Positions 38,844 to 48,290 of a stretch of 64,000 nt of DNA are shown one piece after another; the first letter of the stretch is position 1; each line of letters starts with the position of its first letter. Under the pieces are notes generated by a model, which saw nothing but the letters and a program-made list of their open reading frames with translations, did no database searches and was not told where the DNA came from. The stretch is from an uncultured Pelagibacteraceae bacterium (lineage in GTDB: Bacteria; Pseudomonadota; Alphaproteobacteria; Pelagibacterales; Pelagibacteraceae), in assembly GCA_902568235.1 (NCBI GenBank), contig CACFPS010000001.1:124001-188000 (forward strand), read 5' to 3'. A program made the position numbers and the translations under genes.

Positions 38844-40093
38844 TTTAAATTTAAAACTTCTCCCGCAAGATATAAAGAACCTGTAATTAGTACTATATCA
38901 TTTTCTTGAAGATTTAGTTTGTTTATAGCTTCCTGTATTGACGATCTAAACTGTGCTTTTGGAAATTTATTTTTAAGATCTATTCCATTTATTGCATTAG
39001 TTTGATTTGGTATATCGATTGTTGTTAATGATGCAATATTTTTAAAATAATTCATATATTCAATATGATCTTTATTATTCATCATTCCCAAAATTATATG
39101 TTTGTTGCAATTCAAAGTTTCTAAATATTCATTTAAAACTTTTGCTCCAAGAGGATTGTGTGAACCATCAACAAAAATTTTATTATTTCTGCATAAGTCT
39201 TTTATTTTACCGTTTTTAATTTCTTGTAATCTTGCAATACTTTTAATTTTAGTTATTCCATTTTTGATATGCTTGTCTTCTATTTTCAAGTTAAGACTTC
39301 TGACAGTCGCTATCGCTGTTGCAACATTTTCAATTTGAAATTTTCCTATAAGATTAGGTTTAGAAAGTTTTAATCCGCCAATTTCATCTTCATAATAAAT
39401 AAATCCATTTTCATTTTCAGAGATATTAAATTGCTCATTATATATGATTTTTTTTGAATTATTTGATGATATATTTTTTTTAATATTATCTAATATTTTA
39501 TTATTTTCTTGTTTAGCAATTACAATTTTTGAATGTAATAATGATGAAGTTTTTTCATAAACTATTTTTTCAATTGTTTTCTCATTCTCAGGAAGCCAAT
39601 CTAAATGATCTAAACCTATAGCAGTAACAATGCTTGCCAAATTCTCATTTATAATATTTGTTGCATCAAAACGGTGAAATAATCCACTTTCAATAAGATT
39701 AATATTTTCAAAGTATTTTGCTTGATAAAAATAAGCAGCTGTCAATATTTCGAAATAAGTAATGGGTTCACCGGCATTAATTTCCTCTACTTCGATTAAT
39801 AATTTTGCCAGGTTATCATCTGAAATTTCTCTATCGTTAAAAACAAATCTTTCATTAATCTTTTGAATATGAGGACTTGAATAAATATTAACATTTATAT
39901 TGGCTTCTTTAAGAATTGCTCTTAAGGCTTGAATTGTAGAATATTTTCCATTGGTTCCTACAATAGAAATGCATTTTAATTTTTTCTCTGGATTTCCTAA
40001 TTTTTTACAAAGATTTAGAATTCTTTCTAGACTTAAGTCTATTTCTTTAGGATGCAGCTTTTGTAAGCGTGTCAGTATTGTCTGAAGTTTCAT
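38840..40093 (-). CDS. folC: Folylpolyglutamate/dihydrofolate synthase with an unusual P-loop
   Basis: Adds glutamate to folates (and dihydropteroate in bifunctional forms). The 417-residue protein matches FolC in LHPKEIDLSLERIL and the Mur-ligase-like fold with DHLDWLP, DGSHNPLGAKVL and NNKDHIEYM. The ATP-binding loop reads GTNGKYST (46-53) where the family normally has GTNGKGS. The start overlaps accD by 47 bases; an internal start is possible, but the first residues are family-like. It converges on trxA. Confidence 0.92.
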   Translation of the reverse strand: MKLQTILTRLQKLHPKEIDLSLERILNLCKKLGNPEKKLKCISIVGTNGKYSTIQALRAILKEANINVNIYSSPHIQKINERFVFNDREISDDNLAKLLIEVEEINAGEPITYFEILTAAYFYQAKYFENINLIESGLFHRFDATNIINENLASIVTAIGLDHLDWLPENEKTIEKIVYEKTSSLLHSKIVIAKQENNKILDNIKKNISSNNSKKIIYNEQFNISENENGFIYYEDEIGGLKLSKPNLIGKFQIENVATAIATVRSLNLKIEDKHIKNGITKIKSIARLQEIKNGKIKDLCRNNKIFVDGSHNPLGAKVLNEYLETLNCNKHIILGMMNNKDHIEYMNYFKNIASLTTIDIPNQTNAINGIDLKNKFPKAQFRSSIQEAINKLNLQENDIVLITGSLYLAGEVLNLN

Positions 40094-40982
40094 TGGATTT
40101 TTCTGAATTTACCTCAGAATTTTTTTTAAGCAATATTGATAAAATAGTACTGATTTCTTTTTTTAGATTTTTTCTAAGTATAACCCTGTCAACAAAACCA
40201 TGTTTTTCTAAAAATTCAGCAGTTTGAAAATCTTGTGGTAACTCTTCTTTTACTGTTGCTTTTACCACACGAGCTCCAGCGAATGCTATTAGCGCACCTT
40301 TTTCAGAAAAATGAATATCGCCTAACATTGCAAATGATGCCGTTATACCTCCGGCGGTTGGATCAGTAAATATAACTATGTATGGGAGATTATTTTTTTT
40401 CAATTCATTAATTGCAAGCGTAGTTTTTGTCATTCCAGATAAAGCAATCATAGACTCAAACATTCTCATTCCACCACCACATGGAAAAAAAACTAAAGGT
40501 GTCTGATTGTCTATTGAGTGTTGAACTGCATATACAACAGCTTCAACTTCACTAGCTCCAAATGAGCCACCAATAAAATTAAAATTTACAGCTCCTGCTG
40601 TAATTTGAATATCATCTATATAGCCTTTGGCTACCATCACAGCACAATTTTGATTAGTTTTATTTCTAGCTTCTTTAAGTCTTTCTGTGTATGGTTTAGT
40701 ATCGACCCAACCAAGAGGATCATCTGATGCAATAGGCGTCTTTAAGATTTCATAATTATTCTTTCCAAAAAAAATATCAAATCTTTGAATAGGATCAATT
40801 CTATGATGTTTGTCGCAGTTAGGACAAACCCAAAGGTTTTCTTCTAAATCTTTTTTGCGTATTGGTCCTTGGCAACAGCTTGTCCAATCAGAATTAGCAA
40901 TTTCTTCCTTTGTTGGGAACTTTTTTTGCAAATTCTTTTTTATTTTATCTCCAAAATTTTTAATTTTTGTTAACCAATTCAT
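40047..40982 (-). CDS. accD: Acetyl-CoA carboxylase carboxyltransferase beta subunit
   Basis: With AccA it transfers the carboxyl from biotin to acetyl-CoA to make malonyl-CoA. The 311-residue chain has an N-terminal Zn-binding region (WTSCCQGPIRKKDLEENLW, VCPNCDKHHRI), the crotonase-like core GAVNFNFIGGSFGASEVEAV, and the oxyanion-hole region PCGGGMRMFESMIALS. The alpha subunit is at 62610-63716. The trpA stop/accD start overlap is 4 bases, giving trpA-accD-folC coupling as in other alphaproteobacteria. Confidence 0.95.
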   Translation of the reverse strand: MNWLTKIKNFGDKIKKNLQKKFPTKEEIANSDWTSCCQGPIRKKDLEENLWVCPNCDKHHRIDPIQRFDIFFGKNNYEILKTPIASDDPLGWVDTKPYTERLKEARNKTNQNCAVMVAKGYIDDIQITAGAVNFNFIGGSFGASEVEAVVYAVQHSIDNQTPLVFFPCGGGMRMFESMIALSGMTKTTLAINELKKNNLPYIVIFTDPTAGGITASFAMLGDIHFSEKGALIAFAGARVVKATVKEELPQDFQTAEFLEKHGFVDRVILRKNLKKEISTILSILLKKNSEVNSEKSNETSDNTDTLTKAAS

Positions 40983-41779
40983 GAAATTTTATTTCTTAAT
41001 TTTGCTACTATTTTGCTTACATTTGTGACAGGATTTTGTCTATACTTCAAACTTCTTGTGATTTCTTTGCAAATAGCACTGCCAACTACCAAACCATCGG
41101 CTGATTTCAGCGCTGAAATGGTTTTTTCAGTAATTCCAAATCCAATTACACAATTTTTTTTGGGGTCAATTTTTTTTATTTTATTATAATTTGTTAATAT
41201 TTTTTTTGGAGATACTTTTAATTTTCCACCTGTTGTGGAAAGCATGCTAATGTAATAAATCATATCATGTGAGTCTTTGATTATTTTCTTTAATCTCTCA
41301 TCAGAAGTTGTTGGTGACAACAATTGTATAAAAGCAATTGATTTTTTTTTACACTTGTTTGAGAAAATTTTATTTTCTGGCCAAGGCAAATCGACAACGA
41401 TTAAACCATTTACATATGATCTTTTACATTTTTCTAAAAATTTATTTTCTCCGTATTGATAGATCATATTGTAGTAACCCATTAATATTACAGGTTTTGA
41501 TATAAATTTTTTCTTAAACTCTTTTACTATTTTGAAAACATCATTTATTTTAAGACCATTCTTTATAGCGCGATTTGAGCTTGTTTGAATTTGCCCCCCA
41601 TCTGCAATAGGAGTATTATGTGGAAAACCTATTTCACAAATATCAACGTTATTTGATATTGATTTCAAAATTTCTAGTGATTTTTTTTTCGAATTATCTC
41701 CTGCCACTGTGTAAGTTAATAGTGCAGGTCGACTTTGCTGTTTTGCTTTTTTAAATGCAATACTTATTGGATTAATCAT
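40979..41779 (-). CDS. trpA: Tryptophan synthase alpha subunit, divergent
   Basis: Cleaves indole-3-glycerol phosphate and channels indole to TrpB. The catalytic acids align as E49 in CEIGFPHNTPIADGG and D60 in the same segment, matching Salmonella numbering. The interface Asp56 position is Thr and the phosphate-loop segment reads STTGGK rather than the usual VTGAR. GFGITEKTIS and VVGSAICKEI close the barrel. Length is 266. It overlaps trpB by 4 bases and accD by 4. Confidence 0.9.
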   Translation of the reverse strand: MINPISIAFKKAKQQSRPALLTYTVAGDNSKKKSLEILKSISNNVDICEIGFPHNTPIADGGQIQTSSNRAIKNGLKINDVFKIVKEFKKKFISKPVILMGYYNMIYQYGENKFLEKCKRSYVNGLIVVDLPWPENKIFSNKCKKKSIAFIQLLSPTTSDERLKKIIKDSHDMIYYISMLSTTGGKLKVSPKKILTNYNKIKKIDPKKNCVIGFGITEKTISALKSADGLVVGSAICKEITRSLKYRQNPVTNVSKIVAKLRNKIS

Positions 41780-43008
41780 ATAATTCTTCCTAACCTTTTT
41801 CTTAAAATGTCACGATCTTTTTTTGCATCACCGCAAGAATTAACTATCACAACTATATCTTTGTTTAGTTTGGGTGCAATTTTTATTGCCTCAGCAAAAG
41901 CATGACTTGGTTCTAAACTAGGATTTAATTTTTCATATTTTGTAACTAGTTTATATGCATTTAAAGCTTCTTCATCAGTAGCGTAAGTATATTTTGCTCT
42001 TTTTGTATCTTTTAAAAAGCAATGAAGTGGGCTTACGCCAGGATAATCAAGACCGGCACTTATAGACTCGGTCTCATTTATTTGCCCTTCATTGTCCTGG
42101 CAAACGTATGATGCGGCGCCATGTAATACACCTAGTTTGGCACCTTTACTTAAAGGAGCTGCATGCAACTTTGAATATTTTGGTCCACCCGCCTCAACAC
42201 CAATAAATTCTATTTTTGTTTTTGGGTAATCAATAAATTCACTCCAAAATCCATAAGCTGAACTGCCACCACCAACACAGTTAATTAATTTAATCTTTTT
42301 TGGAAATTTATTAAATTCTTTTTTTATTTGTTTTTTAAGCTCTCTAGAAATTTGAGCTGTACTCCATCCACAAATCTTTACAAATATGTTGGGTCCTACA
42401 GTAGAACCAACACACATGTGAGTAGTATCACAGTTAGAAACCCAATAACGCATGCATTCACTTACTGCATCCACTAATGTTTGACTACCAGTATAAACCG
42501 GTACTATTTCGGCACCATTTTTTCTCATTGCATCGCAATTAGGTTTTTGTCTTTTTATATCTTTGATTCCCATAAATATTTTACATTTGAGGTCAAATTT
42601 TTTTGCTGCCATACTTAACATTTTTCCAGCATATCCAGCACCAGTATCACCAACAATATATTTTTTTCCCATACTCTTACAAATTAGAGCATGGACCGTT
42701 GCATTATATATTTTATGAGCACCACCATTAGCATCTGAAACTACCTTTGCCCAAATTTGAGCACCACCAAGATGATTTGATAGTTTTTCTAATTTTATAA
42801 ATCTAGTGGGAGATCCAATATAATTTTTAAAATAGAAATCTCTTTTTTTTAAAAAACTTTTATTTTTTCTAAGTTTTTGAAATTCTTTTGTTAAATCATC
42901 AACGGGTTTTTTTAAAGTTTCTGGTATGAAACTTCCACCAAATTTTTTACCCCAAAAACCAAACTTATCATGTTGGTCTATTAATGGGATTTTTTTTTTT
43001 ATTCTCAT
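41776..43008 (-). CDS. trpB: Tryptophan synthase beta subunit, divergent active site
   Basis: PLP enzyme of 410 residues that condenses serine and indole to tryptophan. The PLP lysine is K99 (GGAHKIYNA). By eye, the catalytic glutamate of the usual ETGAGQHG motif (E109 in Salmonella) is Asp121 here in GDTGAGYAG. The PLP phosphate loop reads GGGSSA (246-251) rather than GGGSNA, and the pyridine-N contact Ser is Cys392 (NSCGD). SISAGLDYPG and LEPSHA are intact. It sits in trpF-trpB-trpA, so it is the operon enzyme, not a stray paralogue. A retained Trp role is most likely, but other PLP chemistry is possible. Confidence 0.87.
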   Translation of the reverse strand: MRIKKKIPLIDQHDKFGFWGKKFGGSFIPETLKKPVDDLTKEFQKLRKNKSFLKKRDFYFKNYIGSPTRFIKLEKLSNHLGGAQIWAKVVSDANGGAHKIYNATVHALICKSMGKKYIVGDTGAGYAGKMLSMAAKKFDLKCKIFMGIKDIKRQKPNCDAMRKNGAEIVPVYTGSQTLVDAVSECMRYWVSNCDTTHMCVGSTVGPNIFVKICGWSTAQISRELKKQIKKEFNKFPKKIKLINCVGGGSSAYGFWSEFIDYPKTKIEFIGVEAGGPKYSKLHAAPLSKGAKLGVLHGAASYVCQDNEGQINETESISAGLDYPGVSPLHCFLKDTKRAKYTYATDEEALNAYKLVTKYEKLNPSLEPSHAFAEAIKIAPKLNKDIVVIVNSCGDAKKDRDILRKRLGRII

Positions 43009-43621
43009 TTTTAATATTATTAATATTATTTAAAAAAATATTTATTTTTGAAATATCTTTGTCTCCTGCCGTCTCTAAACTTCCTGATATGTCAATAATA
43101 TCTGTTATTTTTTTATATTTATCAAGGTTATCATTATATTGAATATTGCCAGCGAGCATTTTATTTATGAAAGTTGGCACATTATTTAGTAGTTTGTGAT
43201 CGAAACTAGCAGATTTTTCGTAGCCTTTGCCATCAAATAAAATTATTTCAGAAATGTTTTGATAATTTTTATACTCTTCGACATCTTTTATATTTTTTAT
43301 TGTTAGAGCGGTTATAATTTTTATTTTATATTTGTCTTTTATTAATTTAGTTTTTTTTGGGCTCACATCATATAGTTGATAATAATCAAAATTTAGACCT
43401 TGAATATTTTCTAAATTTTCTTCACTTGGATTAACAAGAACCGAGACAAAGTTTATTCCTTTCTTATCAACATTAATTAATTGTTTAAGATTTTTATACT
43501 CTAAATATCTTTTTGATTGAGGGTAATTAGTTATAAAACCAATGTACTTTGGTGGGCAATTATGATTTATCAAATAGCTTAAAGTTTTAGGATCTTTTAT
43601 TCCACAAATTTTAGCATCCAT
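42968..43621 (-). CDS. trpF: Phosphoribosylanthranilate isomerase
   Basis: Isomerises phosphoribosylanthranilate in Trp synthesis. The 217-residue chain opens with MDAKICGIKDPKTLSYLI (catalytic Cys6) and keeps the general-acid Asp in ILFDGKGYE. DISGSLETAGDKD is the phosphate-binding end. The usual QLHG segment reads QLYDVS. It overlaps trpB by 41 bases and starts adjacent to the pyrF stop. The C-terminus is a lysine/asparagine-rich tail in the overlap. Confidence 0.9.
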   Translation of the reverse strand: MDAKICGIKDPKTLSYLINHNCPPKYIGFITNYPQSKRYLEYKNLKQLINVDKKGINFVSVLVNPSEENLENIQGLNFDYYQLYDVSPKKTKLIKDKYKIKIITALTIKNIKDVEEYKNYQNISEIILFDGKGYEKSASFDHKLLNNVPTFINKMLAGNIQYNDNLDKYKKITDIIDISGSLETAGDKDISKINIFLNNINNIKNENKKKNPINRPT

Positions 43622-44295
43622 TATTCTTTAAGATGATCAATTAATTTTTTAATATTTTTTTTTATATCACCCTTAGTGATCGGTCTACCAATTACTAGCC
43701 AGTCACTACCATTTTTATATGCTTCTTTTGGTTTCATAACTCTTTTTTGATCCTGTGTATTTGTATCTAATCTAATACCAGGTGTTATGATTTCTTTTTT
43801 GAATATTTTTTTCACTGATTTTACTTCTTGGGCGCTAGATACAATAGCATCAAGTCCAGCTTTATTAGCCAATTTTGCTTGATGGATAACTAGTTTTTTT
43901 ATTTTTTTGCTAAAACCAATTTGTTTTAAAGCATTATTATCTAAAGATGTAAGTGAAGTAACTCCAACTAGTTTTGTTTTACCAGAAACTTTTTTTGCTG
44001 CTTTTAAAGCCTCTAGACCAGAACTTACATGAATAGTTAAATAATTTACTTTGAGATCTTTAATAGCTTTCACAGCCGAAGCACATGTATTTGGAATATC
44101 ATGCAATTTCAAGTCTGCAAAAATAATTTTATTTTTTAATTTAGATATAAACTCTCTACCATACTTTGAATTTAAAAATTCAAGTCCAAATTTATATCCA
44201 ATTTTGATTTGCGAATTATTTGTTTTTTTGATTATTTCCTTCACTCTTGAAATTTTAGTACTGTCACAAGCAATAAAAACTTTTCTAATTTTCAT
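43621..44295 (-). CDS. pyrF: Orotidine-5'-phosphate decarboxylase
   Basis: Last step of UMP synthesis. The 224-residue barrel has the catalytic Lys/Asp array ADLKLHDIPNTC (about 60-71), IFIACDST at the start, TSLTSLDNNAL, TPGIRLDTNTQDQKR and the closing VIGRPITKGD. The start overlaps ihfB by 11 bases, and trpF starts at its stop. Size is typical. Confidence 0.95.
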   Translation of the reverse strand: MKIRKVFIACDSTKISRVKEIIKKTNNSQIKIGYKFGLEFLNSKYGREFISKLKNKIIFADLKLHDIPNTCASAVKAIKDLKVNYLTIHVSSGLEALKAAKKVSGKTKLVGVTSLTSLDNNALKQIGFSKKIKKLVIHQAKLANKAGLDAIVSSAQEVKSVKKIFKKEIITPGIRLDTNTQDQKRVMKPKEAYKNGSDWLVIGRPITKGDIKKNIKKLIDHLKE

Positions 44296-44572
44296 TTATT
44301 TTTTTTGTCCATTCTTTTGACATTTTAAATTGTATTGTTGTTTTTTGCGGTGTATTTACTTTTTGATTTGTTTTAGGGTTTCGAGAAATCCTCGCTTTTT
44401 GTGTTCTTGACTCTAATGTAAAAACGTCTCTTAATTCAACTCTTTCTTTACGTTTCAAAGCGTTTTGCATTTCATACAAAATTATATCTAATAATTTTGT
44501 TAAATCTTTTCTTAAAAAATTAGGATAATTATCTGCTAGCTGTTTTATTAGTTTTGATTTTACTACTGACAA
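44285..44572 (-). CDS. ihfB: Integration host factor beta / HU-type DNA-binding protein
   Basis: The 95-residue nucleoid protein has an IHF/HU fold: SKLIKQLADNYP, VELRDVFTLESRTQKARI, and the DNA-intercalating arm region ARISRNPKTNQKVN with Pro at the tip. It follows rpsA by 8 bases, the rpsA-ihfB order seen in many proteobacteria, which favours IhfB over HU. It overlaps pyrF by 11 bases. Confidence 0.92.
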   Translation of the reverse strand: MSVVKSKLIKQLADNYPNFLRKDLTKLLDIILYEMQNALKRKERVELRDVFTLESRTQKARISRNPKTNQKVNTPQKTTIQFKMSKEWTKKINEN

Positions 44573-44580
44573 TTTAATTC

Positions 44581-46314
44581 TTATTCAGTTTCTTTATCTT
44601 TCTTTTTATCATCTAATTTATCTGATAGCGATGAGAAAGGTAAGTTTTTCCCGCTAAGAGGGCTAGAAAACTTAGAAACTGCCTCTTTATTTTGAATTTC
44701 CTCTAGCAATTTAATGCTTAGACTAACCTTTCTTTTATCTAAATTTATTTCTGCTATAGCGGCATCAATTCTTTCTCCGCCAACAAATCTTGAAGGTCTT
44801 GCGTCTGCCGCGCTAACGGCAATTTGTGATTTTTTTATTAGATATTCTAATTCGCATCCTTCGGGCTTCACTGTTAGTCCTTTGTTGTCAGATGAAATTA
44901 CTTGTACTGTAATTATATCCTTAATTTTTTTATCTTGAAAATAATCAAATGGATCATTCCCGAGTTGTTTAAGTCCAACACGAACTTTTTGATCTTCCTT
45001 TTTAATTTCTAAAATTTTTACTTTTAATTTATCACCTTTTTTATATTTTTTTAATTCTTCTTCTGAATTGCCAGTGTATGAAAGATCATTTGAATGTAAA
45101 AAACCATCTATATCAAAGTTACCCAGTTTAACATATATTGCATATTCATTAATACTAGAAACTACTCCTTCAATTTCCGAATTTATACTATATTCACGCT
45201 CTAACTTACTGTAAGGATTTTCTGTATTTAGCCTATAAGATATAGCCACTCTTCTTTTATCCTTATCTATTTCTGTAATTACACAATCAATATTATCACC
45301 AACTTTGAAAAATTTTTTTGGAGAAACATTTTTTTTTGTCCAACTAATTTCACTACTGTGTAACAAAGAACTTAAACCAGGTTCTAATTCGCAAAAACAT
45401 CCATAATCAGTTATTTTAACTATTTTTACTTTATATGATTTATTTATTTCATAGTTTGAAATATGTTCAAATGGATCAGGAGATAATTGTTTTATAGAAC
45501 ATCCTATTTGTAATTTTTGCATATCTATTGAAATAATTTTTAAGTCGTGTTTTTCACCAATATTAAATACTTCATCGGGATGATTAACTCTAGAATAAGA
45601 AATTTCTTGTAAATGTACCAAAACATCAATTTCATTATTTACTTCAAAAAAACAACCAAATGAAGAATATCCTTTTACTACAGCATCCTTAATAATATCT
45701 CCGACTTTAAATTTCCCAATTATTTTTGCCTTATCTTCTTTTTTATTTGTTGAAACTATTTGTCTTCTCGAAACACATGCATTTCCTCTGATTTTGTCTA
45801 ATTTAATAATTGCAAACTTTTGATCGACATTAATAAGATGATCAATATTTTTAAGCGGTTTGTCCGATATTTGTGATCCTGGGCAAAACATTAGCGATCC
45901 AGTTTCCAAATGTTCAACTATTACTCCACCTTTACATTTAGATACAATTTTTCCATTAATGGACTCTTTGGATTCATAAGCTTTTTCAAGTTCATACCAA
46001 CCTTTTATTTTTTGGGCTCTATTAGCAGATACAATTACATCTCCATTTTTATCTTCTATTTTTTCAAGCAATACAGATACAGTCTGTCCTACAGCAATTT
46101 TATCCTGCATTCCGATTGATTTCATTTCATTTAGATCAATCACCGGTTCACTTTTAAGGCCTGGTATAAAGAGAAATATATATTTTTCTGTAATTTTGGT
46201 TATTTTTCCATCAATTATTTTTCCTTCTTCAATTTTTTCCTTTGATAATTGACTTTTAAGTAGTTTTTCAAATTTTTCTGACGCAGGTGAACTAATTTTT
46301 TTATAAATTTCCAT
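44581..46314 (-). CDS. rpsA: 30S ribosomal protein S1
   Basis: Large mRNA-binding ribosomal protein with about six S1 domains. The 577-residue chain shows repeated S1 signatures: GKIVSKCKGGVIVEHLE, GFLHSNDLSYTGN, ALLHSSEIS-type LVHLQEISYSRV, and YGCFCELEPGLSSLLHS. The C-terminus is charged (KLDDKKKDKETE). Domain count and length match S1. It is preceded by cmk (overlap 14 bases) and followed by ihfB. Confidence 0.96.
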   Translation of the reverse strand: MEIYKKISSPASEKFEKLLKSQLSKEKIEEGKIIDGKITKITEKYIFLFIPGLKSEPVIDLNEMKSIGMQDKIAVGQTVSVLLEKIEDKNGDVIVSANRAQKIKGWYELEKAYESKESINGKIVSKCKGGVIVEHLETGSLMFCPGSQISDKPLKNIDHLINVDQKFAIIKLDKIRGNACVSRRQIVSTNKKEDKAKIIGKFKVGDIIKDAVVKGYSSFGCFFEVNNEIDVLVHLQEISYSRVNHPDEVFNIGEKHDLKIISIDMQKLQIGCSIKQLSPDPFEHISNYEINKSYKVKIVKITDYGCFCELEPGLSSLLHSSEISWTKKNVSPKKFFKVGDNIDCVITEIDKDKRRVAISYRLNTENPYSKLEREYSINSEIEGVVSSINEYAIYVKLGNFDIDGFLHSNDLSYTGNSEEELKKYKKGDKLKVKILEIKKEDQKVRVGLKQLGNDPFDYFQDKKIKDIITVQVISSDNKGLTVKPEGCELEYLIKKSQIAVSAADARPSRFVGGERIDAAIAEINLDKRKVSLSIKLLEEIQNKEAVSKFSSPLSGKNLPFSSLSDKLDDKKKDKETE

Positions 46315-46966
46315 ATTTATTTATAATAGAATTTTTAACTATATTTAATAACTTTAACTCCATTTCTCTTAATGTTAATTTAGTGGTGTCGACTAATACA
46401 GCATTTTTTGTTTTTATCAAGGGACTTATTTTTCTGTTTGTGTCATACCCATCTCTTTGAATTAAGGCTTTTTCTACTTGTTTTAAGGTAATATTCTTAT
46501 TTACTCTCTTAAATTCTTTAAGCCTTCTTTTTGCTTTTTCTTTTATTGAGCACTTAAAATAGAGTTTTAAATCTGCTTTTGGCATAACTTTGCTTCCAAT
46601 ATCGCGACCCTCAATTATTGCTAATCTTGAATTTTTAATAAAGTTAGTTTGAAATTTTTTTAGAGCTTTTCTTACATATGCCTTTTTTGCAATAATCGAA
46701 GATAGCTGAGTTATTTTGGGATCATATAGCTGGTTGTGATTTAAGCTATTCATGGTAATTGAATCTGCAACTTTTTTAACAAATTCTACATTGTATTTTT
46801 TATTATTTTTCAAAATTTTTAAAGCACAATATCGGTACAAAGCTCCGCTTGATAAAAATTTAAATCCAAAATAATTACTAATATATTTTCCTCCTGTTGT
46901 TTTTCCAGATGCACTTGTGCCATCAGCAGCAATATGGAATTTGATTTTTTTATTTAGTTTAATCAA
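46301..46966 (-). CDS. cmk: Cytidylate kinase
   Basis: Phosphorylates CMP and dCMP. The P-loop reads ADGTSASGKTTGGKYI, a modest variant of the usual DGPxGSGKST; FLSSGALYR, the CMP-binding GRDIGSKVMP and KRRLKEFKR lid are present. Length 221 is typical. It overlaps aroA by 4 bases upstream and rpsA by 14 downstream, the common aroA-cmk-rpsA order. Confidence 0.95.
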   Translation of the reverse strand: MIKLNKKIKFHIAADGTSASGKTTGGKYISNYFGFKFLSSGALYRYCALKILKNNKKYNVEFVKKVADSITMNSLNHNQLYDPKITQLSSIIAKKAYVRKALKKFQTNFIKNSRLAIIEGRDIGSKVMPKADLKLYFKCSIKEKAKRRLKEFKRVNKNITLKQVEKALIQRDGYDTNRKISPLIKTKNAVLVDTTKLTLREMELKLLNIVKNSIINKYGNL

Positions 46967-48288
46967 TTTATTTTTGCCCCAAGTTTTCTTAAAATTTTAA
47001 TAAAATTTGGAAATGAAGTATTAATTGATTTTTTGTCGTATATCTTCCATTCACCACCGAAAACTAGTGCAGCAACACAACTCATCATGAATACCCTATG
47101 GTCCTTAAAATAATCCTTAACTACAAATTTCCCCTTTAAGTTTAAATCAGGCTTTCCATGAATTTTTAAATTATTGTTTTTTCTCTCAACTTTTATTCCA
47201 ATCATTCTTAGTAATTTAATTGCAATTTCAAGTCTTGGGCTTTCTTTTTTATTTAATTCACCTAAATTTCTAAATTGTGAAATTCCTTTAGCTTTTGAAG
47301 CTACTAAAAATATTACTAAAAACTCATCAATCGCAGAACTATTTAAAGATTCAGGACAATTAATTGATTTCAATTTGTTATTACTTTCTACAAAAATGTC
47401 TGCAATCTGTTCTCCCTTATAAATTTTTTTATTTAAATATGAAATTTTAGCATTCATCATATTTAGAATTTTTATAATACCTGTTCTGCTTTTATTTATA
47501 TTTATATCTTTAATTGTTATTCTCGAATTATTTGCAAGAAGTGTAAGCACAATAAAAAAAGCACTTGAGCTTATATCTCCAGGAACTTTGTAATCAAACC
47601 CTTCAAATTCATTTAATCCTCTCAATTCTATTAAATCAAACTTTTTTGTAGATTTAATTTTTATTGGGATTTTTAAACTTTTCATCAAAAGCTCAGTATG
47701 GTTCCTAGATTTTTTTGCTTTAATTTTTGTTATTCCCGCTGTATTAAGTGCAGCAAGCAAAATAGCACTTTTGCATTGAGCACTTCCTATATTTTCTTCG
47801 TAATAAATAGGTCTTAAAAATTCGCCACCGTAAGTTTTTACTGGTAAAAAACCATTTTTTGACCTTATATTAATTCCAAAATTTTTTAATGGATTAACTA
47901 CTCTTGAGAAATCTCTTTTTGACAGGCTTTTGTCTCCAATAATTTTAATTCTACTTTTAGTTTTGGCCAATAATCCTAAGATTAGTCGTGCTAAGGTACC
48001 TGAATTTCCAGCATCTATAACTAAACTTGAATTTGTGACAAGTCCATTTAGTCCAGAACCATATATAATATAATTTTTTTTTTTTTTTTTATATTTAATT
48101 CCTAATTTTTTGACAGCTCTAAGAGCATTTAAAACATCCTCCGACTCTAAAAGATTTTCAATTTTAGAAGTTCCAATAGCAACGGATGCTAAAAGTACAC
48201 ATCTAATTGACAAACTTTTATCTGAAGTTACAAAAATTTTATTAACAAAAGGTTTTATTTTTTTCTTAATTAAAATGTCATTTGGCAT
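46963..48288 (-). CDS. aroA: 3-phosphoshikimate 1-carboxyvinyltransferase (EPSP synthase)
   Basis: Sixth shikimate step, target of glyphosate. The N-terminal DKSLSIRCVLLASVAIGTSKIENLL is family-like. SLVIDAGNSGTLARLILGLL is the PEP/phosphate signature; class I forms have LGNAGTA and class II forms LxNSGTT, so this is nearer class II. Other features are SAQCKSAILLAALNT and KESPRLE. The length is 441. It is followed by cmk with a 4-base overlap and preceded by lptB (2-base gap). Confidence 0.95.
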   Translation of the reverse strand: MPNDILIKKKIKPFVNKIFVTSDKSLSIRCVLLASVAIGTSKIENLLESEDVLNALRAVKKLGIKYKKKKKNYIIYGSGLNGLVTNSSLVIDAGNSGTLARLILGLLAKTKSRIKIIGDKSLSKRDFSRVVNPLKNFGINIRSKNGFLPVKTYGGEFLRPIYYEENIGSAQCKSAILLAALNTAGITKIKAKKSRNHTELLMKSLKIPIKIKSTKKFDLIELRGLNEFEGFDYKVPGDISSSAFFIVLTLLANNSRITIKDININKSRTGIIKILNMMNAKISYLNKKIYKGEQIADIFVESNNKLKSINCPESLNSSAIDEFLVIFLVASKAKGISQFRNLGELNKKESPRLEIAIKLLRMIGIKVERKNNNLKIHGKPDLNLKGKFVVKDYFKDHRVFMMSCVAALVFGGEWKIYDKKSINTSFPNFIKILRKLGAKIN

Positions 48289-48290
48289 TT

